From contig OU612073.1 of assembly GCA_914767715.1 (NCBI GenBank), positions 20,956,001 through 21,020,000 of the forward strand: a stretch of DNA of 64,000 bases, given 5' to 3'. Origin of the DNA: Membranipora membranacea. Taxonomy: Eukaryota; Bryozoa; Gymnolaemata; Cheilostomatida; Membraniporidae. Shown here one piece after another: positions 12,748-25,300 of this stretch. The position numbers and the translations under genes were made by a program. The notes under the pieces are model-generated. The model saw only the letters and a list, made by a program, of their open reading frames with translations. It was not told the origin of the DNA and searched no databases. How positions within the stretch are numbered: position 1 is the first letter of the stretch; the number at the start of each line of letters is the position of its first letter.

Positions 12748-14649
12748 CATAACCATATCAAATAAGAATATCCTCAGGAAAATTTTAAACAATGCATCGT
12801 ATATGAAATGTTGTATGAACCCAAAGTTTGGCATGGTATTGGATCGAATGTGCCCGATTGAGGATATGCTCACCACTTCTCAGCAACAATAACAAGCTTT
12901 TAGCAATATCCACACTCACAAAAGGTATTAATTTAACCTTGCTACCTGCTTAACAGAGACAGCTCATCGATTATTTTCTTTTAGATGATTTCGCAAATAT
13001 GTATAATCTTTTACAGATTTGTAAGCGATTTTGGTTGATGCTACCGGCTGTGTTTTTTATAATTGTGTCAAATTGAAGAAGTTGAAACACAAGTTTGATA
13101 CCGCAAGTTCAGATATGGTTTTTTATATCAGAGTAGCAAATTCAGAACATTCCATATGCATCATCATTTTTTATTTCTGCGAAGGTATTAAACCTGCTAG
13201 TACCTGATTGAAACAAACAATGTTTTTTGTTTTGAGTACTATTTCAGTGACTGATAAGCCGTTTCACTTCCCTTGTCAAGTATACTTGATGCGTCTTCTC
13301 ACCGTCTTTTTATTGCTTGCTGTTTGCTCGAGCACTCAATCATACCCATCCAAAAGAAATCACAGAATTATTTGAGACTTGTTGTATTTGATGGGATGCC
13401 ATAAGGTTTTTCAAGTTGTTAAACAATAATTAACTAAGAGGTCTCAGATAAAGACTATAATAAATATCACCCAAATTACTTTGAGCTACCACTGTGTGCT
13501 CGATTGAGCTAAAATGTTTTTATTATGGTCACAATCAATACTAATAGTGGTTTTCACTTTTTAAGGCCACAGTAACCTTATTGCTCTATGTCATATAATA
13601 ATTTCAAGATTTATTTTCTTGTTTTAGCATTTTTCTTAAATTTTAAATTTTTATTTTGTTAAACATGGCAGTTTTACTTGAGACTCGACCGACGTGATTG
13701 AAAACCATGCATCAGTTAAAGAACATTCTGGATTAGCTGCTAAGGTCAATGTTAAATTTTTTTAATTCCAGTTCTTACATACATAATAATATACAAAGAA
13801 TTGTATCATGTGTGGAACTATATTGCCTTGTCACAGGATAATCAGAAAAGTTGAAAGTGGGTTGAATAAGAATTACTCATGCTGAATCTGAATTAGGCAG
13901 TCATCATGGAGGTAGGCCAAACTTTGACATATAGCCTTCAAGTTAACATGGTATTGTTCATCGCTGGTACTATGAACTGCAATGTGGGACATTTTGTATA
14001 TGTGTTGGACACAGTCTTAAAGAACAGGAAGGAATTGATTATCAAATAACTACATACCTAATATACCATTAAGCTTGAGATAAAAATGGCTGAAATATAT
14101 TATGTGTAACTGACATGGAATATTTATTTTTAGTCCTAGGCATGCACTTTTTCAATGTCCTGTCCACAGGCGACAGTAAAAAACTTTAAACTGGCCCATA
14201 TAATATGTATAATGATATAATTATGGGAGGCAGTGTAAAATGAAATTGAGAAAACAAGTTATATCTGTCATGCAAAATCAGAGTCAAATGTTTTTTATCC
14301 AATATTAGTCATGAAGTTGCCTAAGGCCGCACAGTTGAATGAGAAAGGGAATGGTGGGAACACTCCCTGACCAGCAAGATTAGAAAAATGGATTCCATGC
14401 AGAGCTGACATTTGATAAAATCCAGAAGAGGTTTAATATTGCTATGCGAGGCATAGGGTTTAACCATGCGGAATACTTCATCATATGTTAACAAAAATAT
14501 TGGGATGAAAAAAAGGGCAAATTTTTTGACCTTAATGAGGTAGCATTCATTGCTCTTATCTGAAGATTTGACACATATTTAATTAAGGGTAACATAAGTT
14601 TGAATAGAGGGTCAGAAACACTTAAACATACTTAAGAAATGGGAAGGGA

Positions 14650-14825
14650 ACGTGGCCGTGGTGCAATGGGTAGGGTATGGGTCTTTGATTCGGGAAGTCC
14701 CCTTGTTTGATTCCTGGCGGATCACGGTGGTGTTAGGAAGGGCATCCAACCTCAAATATTCTTGTGCCACATTAGGATACAGTCTGTAGACCCGTACTAA
14801 TACCGGAAACAAAAAACCAAGCAAC
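14650..14825 (+). mobile_element. tRNA-derived SINE
   Basis: A tRNA-like head has an A-box-like GTGGTGCAATGGGTAGGG (14658-14675) and a B box GTTTGATTCC (14705-14714) with near-tRNA spacing. A body follows containing GGAAGGGCATCCAACC, a core seen in many SINE/LINE tails of aquatic animals as I recall. It ends in an A-rich segment. It does not fold into a full tRNA cloverleaf, so it is a SINE and not a tRNA gene. Confidence 0.65.
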
Positions 14826-15057
14826 ATGAAGGATTCTCACACGGTATCACAGGGCGTCAAGTTCTGCAAGTTCTGCAGTAGTTACGCAATATTGATACAC
14901 TAAAAAGTTCCTAGCACTTCTGGTTAGAATTTTAAATGTTTAGTGTTAGAAATTGCCCTCCCTCCTCATCTATGACGTATTTATGATTGGCTCTGTAACA
15001 GCCAAATAAAAAACCACTTCCCAATCATTTTTCATTACAAAATTTTTTCGAAATAAG

Positions 15058-15063
15058 TTTAAT
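15058..15063 (-). terminator. Candidate polyadenylation signal of the CUB-type DEG/ENaC gene
   Basis: ATTAAA on the minus strand, about 47 nt past the stop codon at 15110. It is the common variant hexamer in a suitable position, but there is no transcript evidence. Confidence 0.35.
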
Positions 15064-15109
15064 ACAAAATATAGTTTCATAGCATAAACATCTCCACTAT
15101 GTCTCAAGT

Positions 15110-18100
15110 CTAAACCTTGGTGCTTACTGGATCAGTTTTGGTTTGGTACTTTGCTTTATAGATCGCCAGAACAATCAAGTCAACAATAAATTCCACAAAC
15201 TCGAACACTGTTACAAAAGACATTCCGATGAACAGTCCAAGAGCACCTCCGATGTTTGCCATTAGCGTGTCAATCTAAACAAAATAAAGAACACAATTTT
15301 ACTAAGCTATCAGATTGAAAGTATTAATGTTTGGTTGGGATGTGACGATTCTACTGAAGAGTGTATCCATGCGGATGCAGTAGAGGCTATGATGATTCTT
15401 GCATCTCTTGATGTTTTATAAGTAAGTTCTGAGGTGGTTTAATCTTATTTCTAAGGAGCAAGACAATCGGAAAAACAAAGATATAGTAATGTCAATACAA
15501 TGTTACTTACAGGAATAGCAGGTCTTTCAGAATAAGACTCCTGGTTCAAATCTTCATAGAAGACATTCACTTTTAGGAAACTTTCTCTAAACTTGGCAGT
15601 ATCTATAACACAGCATCATACACCAGATGTGAATGAGGGGTATAAATGAAGTGGTGAGATCTCTCAATGCAACCCCAACAGTGCTACATCCGCCCCCTCC
15701 TCGGTAACAGCGCTATAAAACCACCGTAACCACCATAGATAGAATGACAACTTTAAGCGTACAGTTTAACTTGATATTTTAGCTGTATTTACAGCAAGCT
15801 AATATAATTTACCAACAGCAACAAGTAAAACTTGAATTCCTCATTGCTATGATTCGATCTAACTAGACTTAACTATAACTTACTATCAATATTGGCCACC
15901 TTTGAGCTTAATTTGGAGAGATGTTGTATGGTTTTATTGAGCGCCTCCTCAGAGGGCCATATACTAGAAGACAGGCTGTACTTGTACATCTCTTCTCTGC
16001 AAAATTCAAGGTGCTTTGTTACTACAATGACAGAGCCTGGCATACATGAATCAAACCAGGCCTTAAATTTCCCTCCACTTGCATATAGACGTGTCAGAAG
16101 GTTTGTGATGTTAAAACACTCAACTGGTGCATACTGCAGATATTTTTGCTTGACTCAGCAGCAAAGGTATTGAACTTATTCACATCGTGCTAATTCGGAA
16201 AAATCTGGACCCTATGTATTTGGTTTTGGTATCTCAAAATCTTGAACAATAGGAGTTTCTTTGCTTGATGGAATGCGGGATCACTGTCGCTGTTTGTGAA
16301 GGTAGTCTATATGGGATGTTCGCCTCCAGTCAGCCTTCCGTTATTGTTTATCGCTGACATTGTGTCCAAACAAATCTCAGCCCAGTGGGCAGACTTATGA
16401 AAACTGGCAAAGTGTTCACACAGGGAGGGTTCAAGGTAATAGCGATACTGAATCAAAAGATTACCTGCATGGATCTTTACATTGACTGCAGTCTAATCTG
16501 TTTGCCTCAAACTGAGTGGCAATATTCCGCAGGCAGAGCACTGAAAATAGTTTCATAGAATACAAATATTGTCTGCAGTGATTGGAATAGCGATTATTTG
16601 TATGTCAATATTTTGTATGTCATGCAAAGGGAGAATCAGGTAAAAAAAATATGATTCTCTGATACCTAACTTATAAATACACCTATGACGCTCGAAGTCA
16701 AACAAAGTTATATTTCATCATTTTTATTACGTTATCAGTGTTTAGTTCATTAATCAAGGACTAAATAAATGTTCTCACTTCTCACCATTATTCCTATCGT
16801 CAGAGGAGCATATCGGAGGATGCATCTGGTTCAGATGAGCTGGTATATTGAGAGCTTTACCAGTAGTTGGGTAAAGAGCATCAGCACATCCGCATTCTGC
16901 TATTACTGCTGCCTGATAACATGTCTTCTGACACGCCTGGGTACAGCAAATATGAAAGGCTTAGTACAAATTGAGAAATTGGGTATCTTTGGAAAGCAGC
17001 AGTTAGATAAAGAGCACAACACTACTCCAAAATTCATGGGGAGAACCCGAAACTAAGACTTATCAATGGAAAGTTTCTTATTTTATATAGTTTGACATTT
17101 TACCTCAGAAAATTTCTGACCAATTGAAGCTTGGAAATGACAGAGAACATCGGTGGGTGAACACATGCCACATCTATATTACCTGTGTAGTGTAATTAGT
17201 CCTATAAATCTCCTGATATGCGTCCACATCCTCTTGATTCTGGAGGTCAACGAGACATTTACTGAATGGTTCGTCTAAATGATCTACTAGTACCTTCAAA
17301 CAAAGTCACGATTTCATAAGAAGTGAATCGATCACATCATTGCCAGAAACTCCAGACTATGTAGGATGGGGAGTAAGGTTTCCATTGATCCTGGCTCAAC
17401 ACCATAATAGAATATACTGTTTAATTATGACAATTTATGTACAATCAGTCGTTACTCATAGCTAATGAAAGCACCCCGTCACGAATACGATACAGTCAAT
17501 ATGCAAGAGAAGACAAATTCAGAGTCCTATTGACTGGGCAAGGATGAAGTTGTGCACCAAGCAAGCAATCCCAGAGAAATCATACAATATATAACTCATT
17601 ATCATGTTGAAAAGGAGCAAGGAGAAATAATACCTTCTTGATGCCAATAAGATTTGCTCTACCCGGGGACAGAGATAATCCTTCATCCTCGACGAATGGC
17701 ATGTTATATGGATTATGAATAAGCAGACGGATACCAGCGCTGTCAGCCAGGTCTGTTATATAGTCATCTACTTCTATATTCAGTGTCAGCTTTAGACCTA
17801 AAACCGGCACAATATCACATTGTTGATCACAGTATACTCTGTCATAACCGTGTGGTTGGGTAGGGGAGAGTGAATGATATCTCTGCTAAACTCTAGTATT
17901 CAGTCAGGAGATGAATTGGATTGATCCAAGGAGTTAGAGACACTCTTGGTTGATCCCAGTTTAACTGCATGTGTAACATAGCATTCCATAGGGTGGATTT
18001 TGATATGCCGAGTAATGGTCGGTGTTAGCTTAACGCGAGAAAAATCCAAGTCTCAATCATGTTACTGGTCTCTACCTAGCCGTTCTGTTTACTGACACAG

Positions 18101-21100
18101 TATTAATTCAGGTTCAACTATGTTTTATCATTGTAACTTCACGGCATATTTTTGACCAAATACCCAGACCTTATTGTAGCGATTTGTGCCAATTACAGGT
18201 AGTGACAGTTGAGCAGATTGACATATGACACATAGCATGCTTAGTTTTGTATGCTTACCAAACTGTCGACCTGATTTGTAAGATTTCAACAGATTTTTCT
18301 CCTCTTTTTCCATCCCTGAGTTGAAAGTGAAACAATTCCCGTGTGTAGGATTAAAAAACTTGTGAAACATTGTAGATCTAGAAAAGAAATAAATAGTTAC
18401 AGTACTCTTTTATTTAAAATATTCAAACTCAGGGAATATTTATCTTTGAGGTATTTTTGAAAATTAAATTCAATTAAAATTAAACTAAATTCAATAATGA
18501 ATTATTCCTTTTTCTAAGTCTGACAAAAAATTTAAATGCAGCGAAACTGACATAAATAAAATGGTGGATTATCACTAGTTCCGACATTTCATTTCCTACA
18601 GAACTATCAGTCTTCGCCTTACATGTCTTTGCATTTTCGCCCTCTGTATGAACATTCCAGAATGAAATCTTCGCTCTGATGACCTAGAGGAATCTTCTCT
18701 TCGGGTGAGGCCATGGCTAGTGTCTCTGTGAACTTCTGAGAGACTTTGAATTCAGCAGTTGGTTCTCCGAGTGACTCATCCGCCACTCTGGTAATGTTAA
18801 ACACATGGTGATACATAAGTTATGCAGAAGAACATGGAGATAAATATACCTGAGGGTGCTGGAACAATCAACATCGAAAGCTCTCCTGTGGCACCAATCC
18901 CCTAACAGTGAATAGCTAAACTATTGCGCCATCTCACCATCTCGAAAAATTAAGGATTGATGGCGCTAATTAGCAAGCAAGCTATTCACTACTAAGTCCA
19001 TTCAGGGTTGAGTGACAGGGTTATTGGCCTTACATGCTCCATTGCTGGGACCCCTTGAATAATATGTAATTATATATAATAACAAATTGGGAAGTTTGTT
19101 TGTTTGTGAAAAATGGTCCAACATGCTTCCTAGCATGGCTTGCAACCGCCTATACTTTACTTAGCAAAGATAGGTGATCAACCCTATGGTGGGAGTGGGA
19201 GGGCCTTTAGATTGGATTTGTGTGTCACAAGTATACCACTATACTGCCTGTACCTCACAGTGACTTACCCAAAGTTCAAGTCTTCTGATTTCAGGGCTGC
19301 AGCTGTTGGCTGACTTGTTATTATGGCTCGTCTGAATGTTGAATGAGTAGTGGGCATTGATGTGACTGCTGAATCAAGTGTACTCGATCTTGCTTGTGAA
19401 GTGAGAATTTTGGCTTCAGTCGATGAAGCCACACTTGTAGAAAAAATTGAGGGTGAAGTAACAACCTGCTCTGAGGTTGATTTGTTACCCAAATTTGCTG
19501 GGAAGGAGTTTGTGGTTGTAGTCACCACAGCTGTTGATGTTGAATTACTGCCCTCAACAGTGGTATCCTGTACAATGAATGATGTTGTTGGGTTTGATAG
19601 AGCAGTTGACGTTGTTGTTGTTGTCGTTGAGGTTGAGGCATTCCCTGTGGTGGTGTCCACCTGAGTGACTGATGTTGTAGTGTCTGGATTAGTGGTTGTT
19701 GTATTTTGTATTTCTGTTTGTGCTGAAAAATAAAATTGTTCACATAATAGTTAAAAGTCAGACCTCCAAATTTCTAATGGTAAATAGTAAAACTCACAGT
19801 AAAATGTATGCGGCCAGAGGAGGCAACTCGATTTAGGTTTAAATGGAAGTAAATAAAAGTATAACTGACTTGGAAAAAATGTTCTGCTGATAACCTAATC
19901 CTTTGCTGAAATTCAATGCAGGTTTAGATATCCCCAGCAATGTGCTAGTTGAAAAATGGCCCTTGGTTTAAAATGGTGTTAGTTTTATTTGGTCTGAACT
20001 GAGAGGTAATTTACTTACATGACCAGACTATACGCCAACCTTTTTTAGCAACACTTAAATCAGTGTGAAAGGTTATCATTACAGAATGTGACAGGCCTTC
20101 TACAACACTTTCACTACTTCCACAAAGTCGAGCACCAATCAAATCGTTGGTATGCCCATCATGAACCTGAAATTATAAAATAATGAGGTGTCTTACGGTT
20201 TTAATAAGCAATCGCATCAGCCTATTCTAGACGGGCTTACCATAGTTCAAACTGGTCAGCGCAAGATGAATCTCCGAGTTCAGTGCGAACCAGGAGGCAT
20301 CCATATGGTTGAAACAGACCCAAAATTTGCTCAGCTCGAGGCTATGGAAACACAGTGTTCAGCTCAACCTCTGCCCATGGGTACAACAGCAGTTTTTTTA
20401 GGGCGAGCCAAGAGGTGACAACTCAGTTTGAGCTCAAAGTTGACATTGAAGCACAGCGAATGTAAATTTGTTTGATTTTTAAATCTACCTCCAAATAGTC
20501 ATATGTACAGGACGAATGACCTTCTATATCATATTCAGTGATGTTAAGTATGATCTTAGATCCTGAGTCAGAGCCAACGGAAAGCATGTAGATGCAGTGT
20601 GTGAAATCCTCATAGTTTGACGGCCAATTAGGTGAGGTGAGAACTCCATCTGAACTCGTGTAGTTAGTGTTGCTTTCGTTACAGGAAAAAGGATTTGGAT
20701 CTACAAACAACATAGAGTACACGCTAAGCTGCATGACTGAGCTATTCCACATTTCTAAGTAAAAAATAATTTGAAAAAAGTGATCTTATGCAAAAAAATG
20801 GTATAAAAGAGTTCAGATACGACATGCATACGCTAGCCATAAAATCTAGACAACAAACCTTAAAATAAATCTGGCAGCTAGCGTGATGAGAGCATGTTTG
20901 GACTAGTTTGACAGAGCAGTGAATTATGAGGCTAAACTAAACTATGTATGGACATAACATAATTCTGATATGATGTACAGCTTAGCCTTACTTGGTGTGG
21001 TTACAATGTTTCTAGCTGATGAGGTCACCGCCCCAACTGTGCTGGCTGAAAAATATAACATAAATGAAAATGGTTGATAAGCTCAGATGAAAATGTTAGA

Positions 21101-22294
21101 AGATGTCACACATTTGAAGCATACAACAAAAACATAGCTGACAGAGGCCTAATAGCACAGCCACAATACTGTCCAGAGCAAACTCAGTTGACAACTGCCT
21201 TACGAGGATAAAATGATCGTTTTGAACAGTATTGGTATGAACCACCTCGTATGTGTCACACACAACAAGTGGGTCTCTTAGCAAATTTGAATATTTGATA
21301 TATGAGAAAACAGCTATAGTCCAATGACTGCTTGGTCCAGTATACCTAACAGCTCATGTTATCATCTTTATTTAATTTCTCACATACATGGCTCTTCACA
21401 GGCTAACATACTGCAAGTAAACGATGCAATCGAGCACTGATATTGTAAAAGCAGTTTCTTCTATATTTATCCATTGTGTGCAATGCCAATACAGTTTATT
21501 TCTATAATGTTATTTGGTTCCTTCTTTTGACATTGACAACCTTTAACTGATATTCAATAATAGGATTGTTTTGTTAGTCTGGCATCTTGCTTCGATTGAC
21601 TAGCAAATCAGCCTTGAGTGGTTCAATCTGGTATATCAGAGAATTTGGACACACTTTGGAGTTGTGTGTTCACTTACAAAGAGGGCACAGGCAGGGAGGT
21701 ACTCAAGGTTGGCCTACTATACATCTCATAACCTAATGGGGAAATAAGCTATTTTCATAGTTGAAGGACATATTATTATTGCAGAAACTCTCTCAGCTGT
21801 ATAATTTTAATAATTTGGAGGCCACACAATCGCACCATGTCTCACTCACACCTCTTCATTCACACATCTATCAGTTGGAAATAGTGCTATTGAATGCTTT
21901 GCATAACAGAAAACTACACAGCAATCATCACCAATGATGACAGAACAGAATGTTTTGTGTAAAGGCACTATTTATTTAACAGCCCATAAAAAGTCCCTCT
22001 GCTCTGTTCATCGTCATGATGATTGATTACTCCTTGCTTATATCATTATCAAGGAGTAACACTGTTACGTTACTCCTTGCTTATATGGCCTTATATCTAT
22101 TCTATTGGAGCCTGTGACTGTGAGTATGCTCCCTATAATCTTCATCAATCAACTAGATAATCAATGGACAGTCATTTTGACAAGAATTGGCTTGATAATT
22201 TGCCTCTAATTAGATTCAAGCCATCATCTGTCATCTTAGAATTAAAAAATGTGGAACGCTTCACGAATTTGCGTGTCATCCTTGCGCAGGGGCC

Positions 22295-22334
<40 letters not shown>

Positions 22335-25300
22335 ACTGCCGAAGCGAGTACATTTATATAGGAAAAAATTTGACTATTTATAGACACATAGCCCATTGTA
22401 ACAACATGTCATGCACTTTTGTGCCTTAACTTTAATATTGCTTTTCTAGATAATCAACAGCCCTGTAGCATAGTTTGAAGGATCTTAGAGTGTGCAACTA
22501 CTTGATTCTGTTTGGAAGAATTATCACAGATGGTGAGGCTGCCTTGTAAACAGGCCTATGTTTATAATGTTTCATTTCTATTCAAAGCCCACTGTATCCC
22601 AGAATTCCCACTGCATCCTATTACACAGATGCCACTATGTTACTATAAATACATCCTTTGTTCTTATTGTGCCATGCGCTGTGCTGTACTTTAATCCAAC
22701 ACAGAGTGTCATTACCACATAATTGTATGGTCTCTTTGTTTGAGGACAAATTATTTGTAGATTAAGTTGCTCCCTGTTGTTTAAGTGCAGAATATTTTCC
22801 TCTGCGGAGGAACTGATAAGTACAGTATATAAGCCAATGTCAGCTCACCCTTCAAACCAATTAACAAACATAAATCTCTTAGTAAAAGCCATGTGTATTT
22901 TGATTGATTCGTTGATGATGTAAGCGCACGACATAAACACTAGCCCACAATACTGTGGCTTGGAGAACTCTAAGTCTATAGTATAGCGTTTGTAATACGA
23001 AAAAATAGAATAAGGATATCTTATCTCTCTGTGGTGATTAATCTATTGAGTTTGATTGAAGATAATTAATTGCTGATATATGCGTAGGTCCACATTTTGC
23101 ACAGATAATTTACTATAACAGCTGCCATTGTACTTTAGTACTTGCTTAACTTGCCTATGCTACATTTAAGCTGAGTATTTCCCTGTCAACTTGATTGAGC
23201 TGGCATTTAGCTTAATTCTAGAGTAGTCAAGAGAGTTTTAGTAAAATAATCACTGACTACAATTAATGATATATCTCAGGGAAGGGAAGGCTCCATCAAG
23301 GAGTAAAAACGAGTATTCATTACCTCGATTTAGGGACGAGCTAGCCGATGTGTTGGCTCCATAGACTTAATAATGAATATAAATATTAAGTCTATGGTTG
23401 GCTCTGATGTATATCAAGTTAATGATAACTCACCCTGCGTGGTGGTACTGTTTGGCGTTCGCTCAGATGTTGATAATGATTGTGTTGTGGTGTCAGTTGT
23501 AGAGGCAGCTCTTGTCACTAGAATGGAAAGGAAATGTTGGTGCTAGAATCATGCTTTCTATATTTGTAGTGTTTAATATGTACAGACCTCCTGGTAATAC
23601 GGACAAGGAATATTGGTCCTATCAGCCAAATCTCAATTAATACTAATGTCACTTAATTCAGACTGGTTAATTAGGGCAAAACTTGGTGGTACACAGGTCT
23701 TAGATCCCAAACTGTGCTAACAATACTGAATCGTTACTGGTCAGCAATACAAGTAACATAGCTTAATACAGTTATTACTGCTTGGGTGTTCCATTAAAAA
23801 AGTCTCAATAGCTAGATAAGACTGAGGAGTCTAGAGTAACCTACTTGGTATGACATAGCCTGGTCATGCGGCTCCTTTTTTTGTGTGACAAGGCTAGGTA
23901 GGTATGGCAGATAAAGCAAAGCTAAATATTTAGTAACACAAATCAACAAAGAACCAAACAACTCAACGCAGTAGAACACAGTTAGGACTGTGTTGAACAG
24001 GATGACGTCGCCTGAGCATGCTCACACAAAGCTGCAAAAAGCTCTTTTCAATTGAAGCTGCATTAATTGACATTATTATGAAGTGCGAAATATAGAATTT
24101 ACTTTTTTTGACAGCTCACCTGCTCTTTTTTGTCGTGAGTCGCTTACTCCGGATCCATCAAACACAGAGTTTAACAAAGGAGAGTTGTTTAGCTGAGATC
24201 GCCGCGTTGGGTTAATATTACAGAATGTGACAGCGGGAAATACGAGGTCACTTTTTCTCTCCATCTTGATGATGACGTTGACCGGTCTCACTGTAAACTC
24301 AGTGATGACTTCACGTAGAGTGTTACTGGTCAAAGCCACCATAGTTATTATTATTAGCACCCATACTACTTTCTTCACAGGACCTGTAAAAATTGAAGAG
24401 AATTGTGATTGCTAGTTTTATATCAATTTTCTAATCGTAGGTATGGGCAACAGCAAATGAAACACTGTTGTAATAATATAAACACTTCATAACTAAGACT
24501 AGTCAGATACAATGTCAATATCGAACTATTATCTTCTATCAAGACCAATAGGATATATTAGTTAGGATCGTTGACCTTAAAAGATCCTGACATGTGTGCA
24601 TAGTTAGTCAGGAATCATAAGCACTTGAGGTGTGATATAAATTCATAAAGCAAATAAACTGATCATAAGACTGATGTCAATGACGTCATTGACCGTAAGG
24701 AGCGATCTCCATCTCATTTGTTTTAATATTTAGTCTCTTGTTTTAACTCACTAAAAATACTAAACCCGTTACCAATCTGCATTGATTGAACAGGCAGGTG
24801 CAAAGCTAAGTCAGAGAAAAAGTCTCGCCTGAACCCGACCAAACTTCATAATTTGATATCACTTAACATCCTCTGCTGCCGTTACATCAAGTTATGAGTT
24901 TGGTCGGGTTCAGGCGAGACATTTTTCTCTGACTTAGCTTTGCACCTGCCTGTTCAATCAATGCAGATTGGTAACGGGTTTAGTATTTTTAGTGAGTTAA
25001 AACAATAGACTAAATATTAAAACAAATGAGATGGAGATCGCTCCTTACTGTCAATGACGTCATTGACATCAGTCATAACTTGATGTAACGGCAGCAGAGA
25101 ATGTTAAGTGAAATCAAATTCGCCATTTCTTTATAAATCAGCTGCAGCATGCAACTTAGACCATACCTATCTTACTGTTTTAATACTCTTCATGGCGTAT
25201 GGTCAATTGTCTGAGCATCAACATTTGAAAAATTGGACGGAGCTCAATATTTTGTGGACTTTAGATCAGAAAGGTTTTGTTCATAATAAACAAAGAGTTA

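Larger units (their letters stand above)
12748..15109. other. Spacer between the convergent channel genes
   Basis: No coding sequence. It contains the 3' UTRs of both channel genes, a tRNA-derived SINE at about 14650-14825, and AT-rich sequence in which I see nothing else. Confidence 0.6.

Noticed and set aside
14650-14725. Genuine tRNA gene
   Set aside because: A- and B-box-like sequences are present, but acceptor and anticodon stems do not pair; fits a SINE head.
20188-20418. Plus-strand open frame of 76 residues
   Set aside because: Lies in the intron between, and partly opposite, the CUB exons of the minus-strand channel; no domain or splice support.
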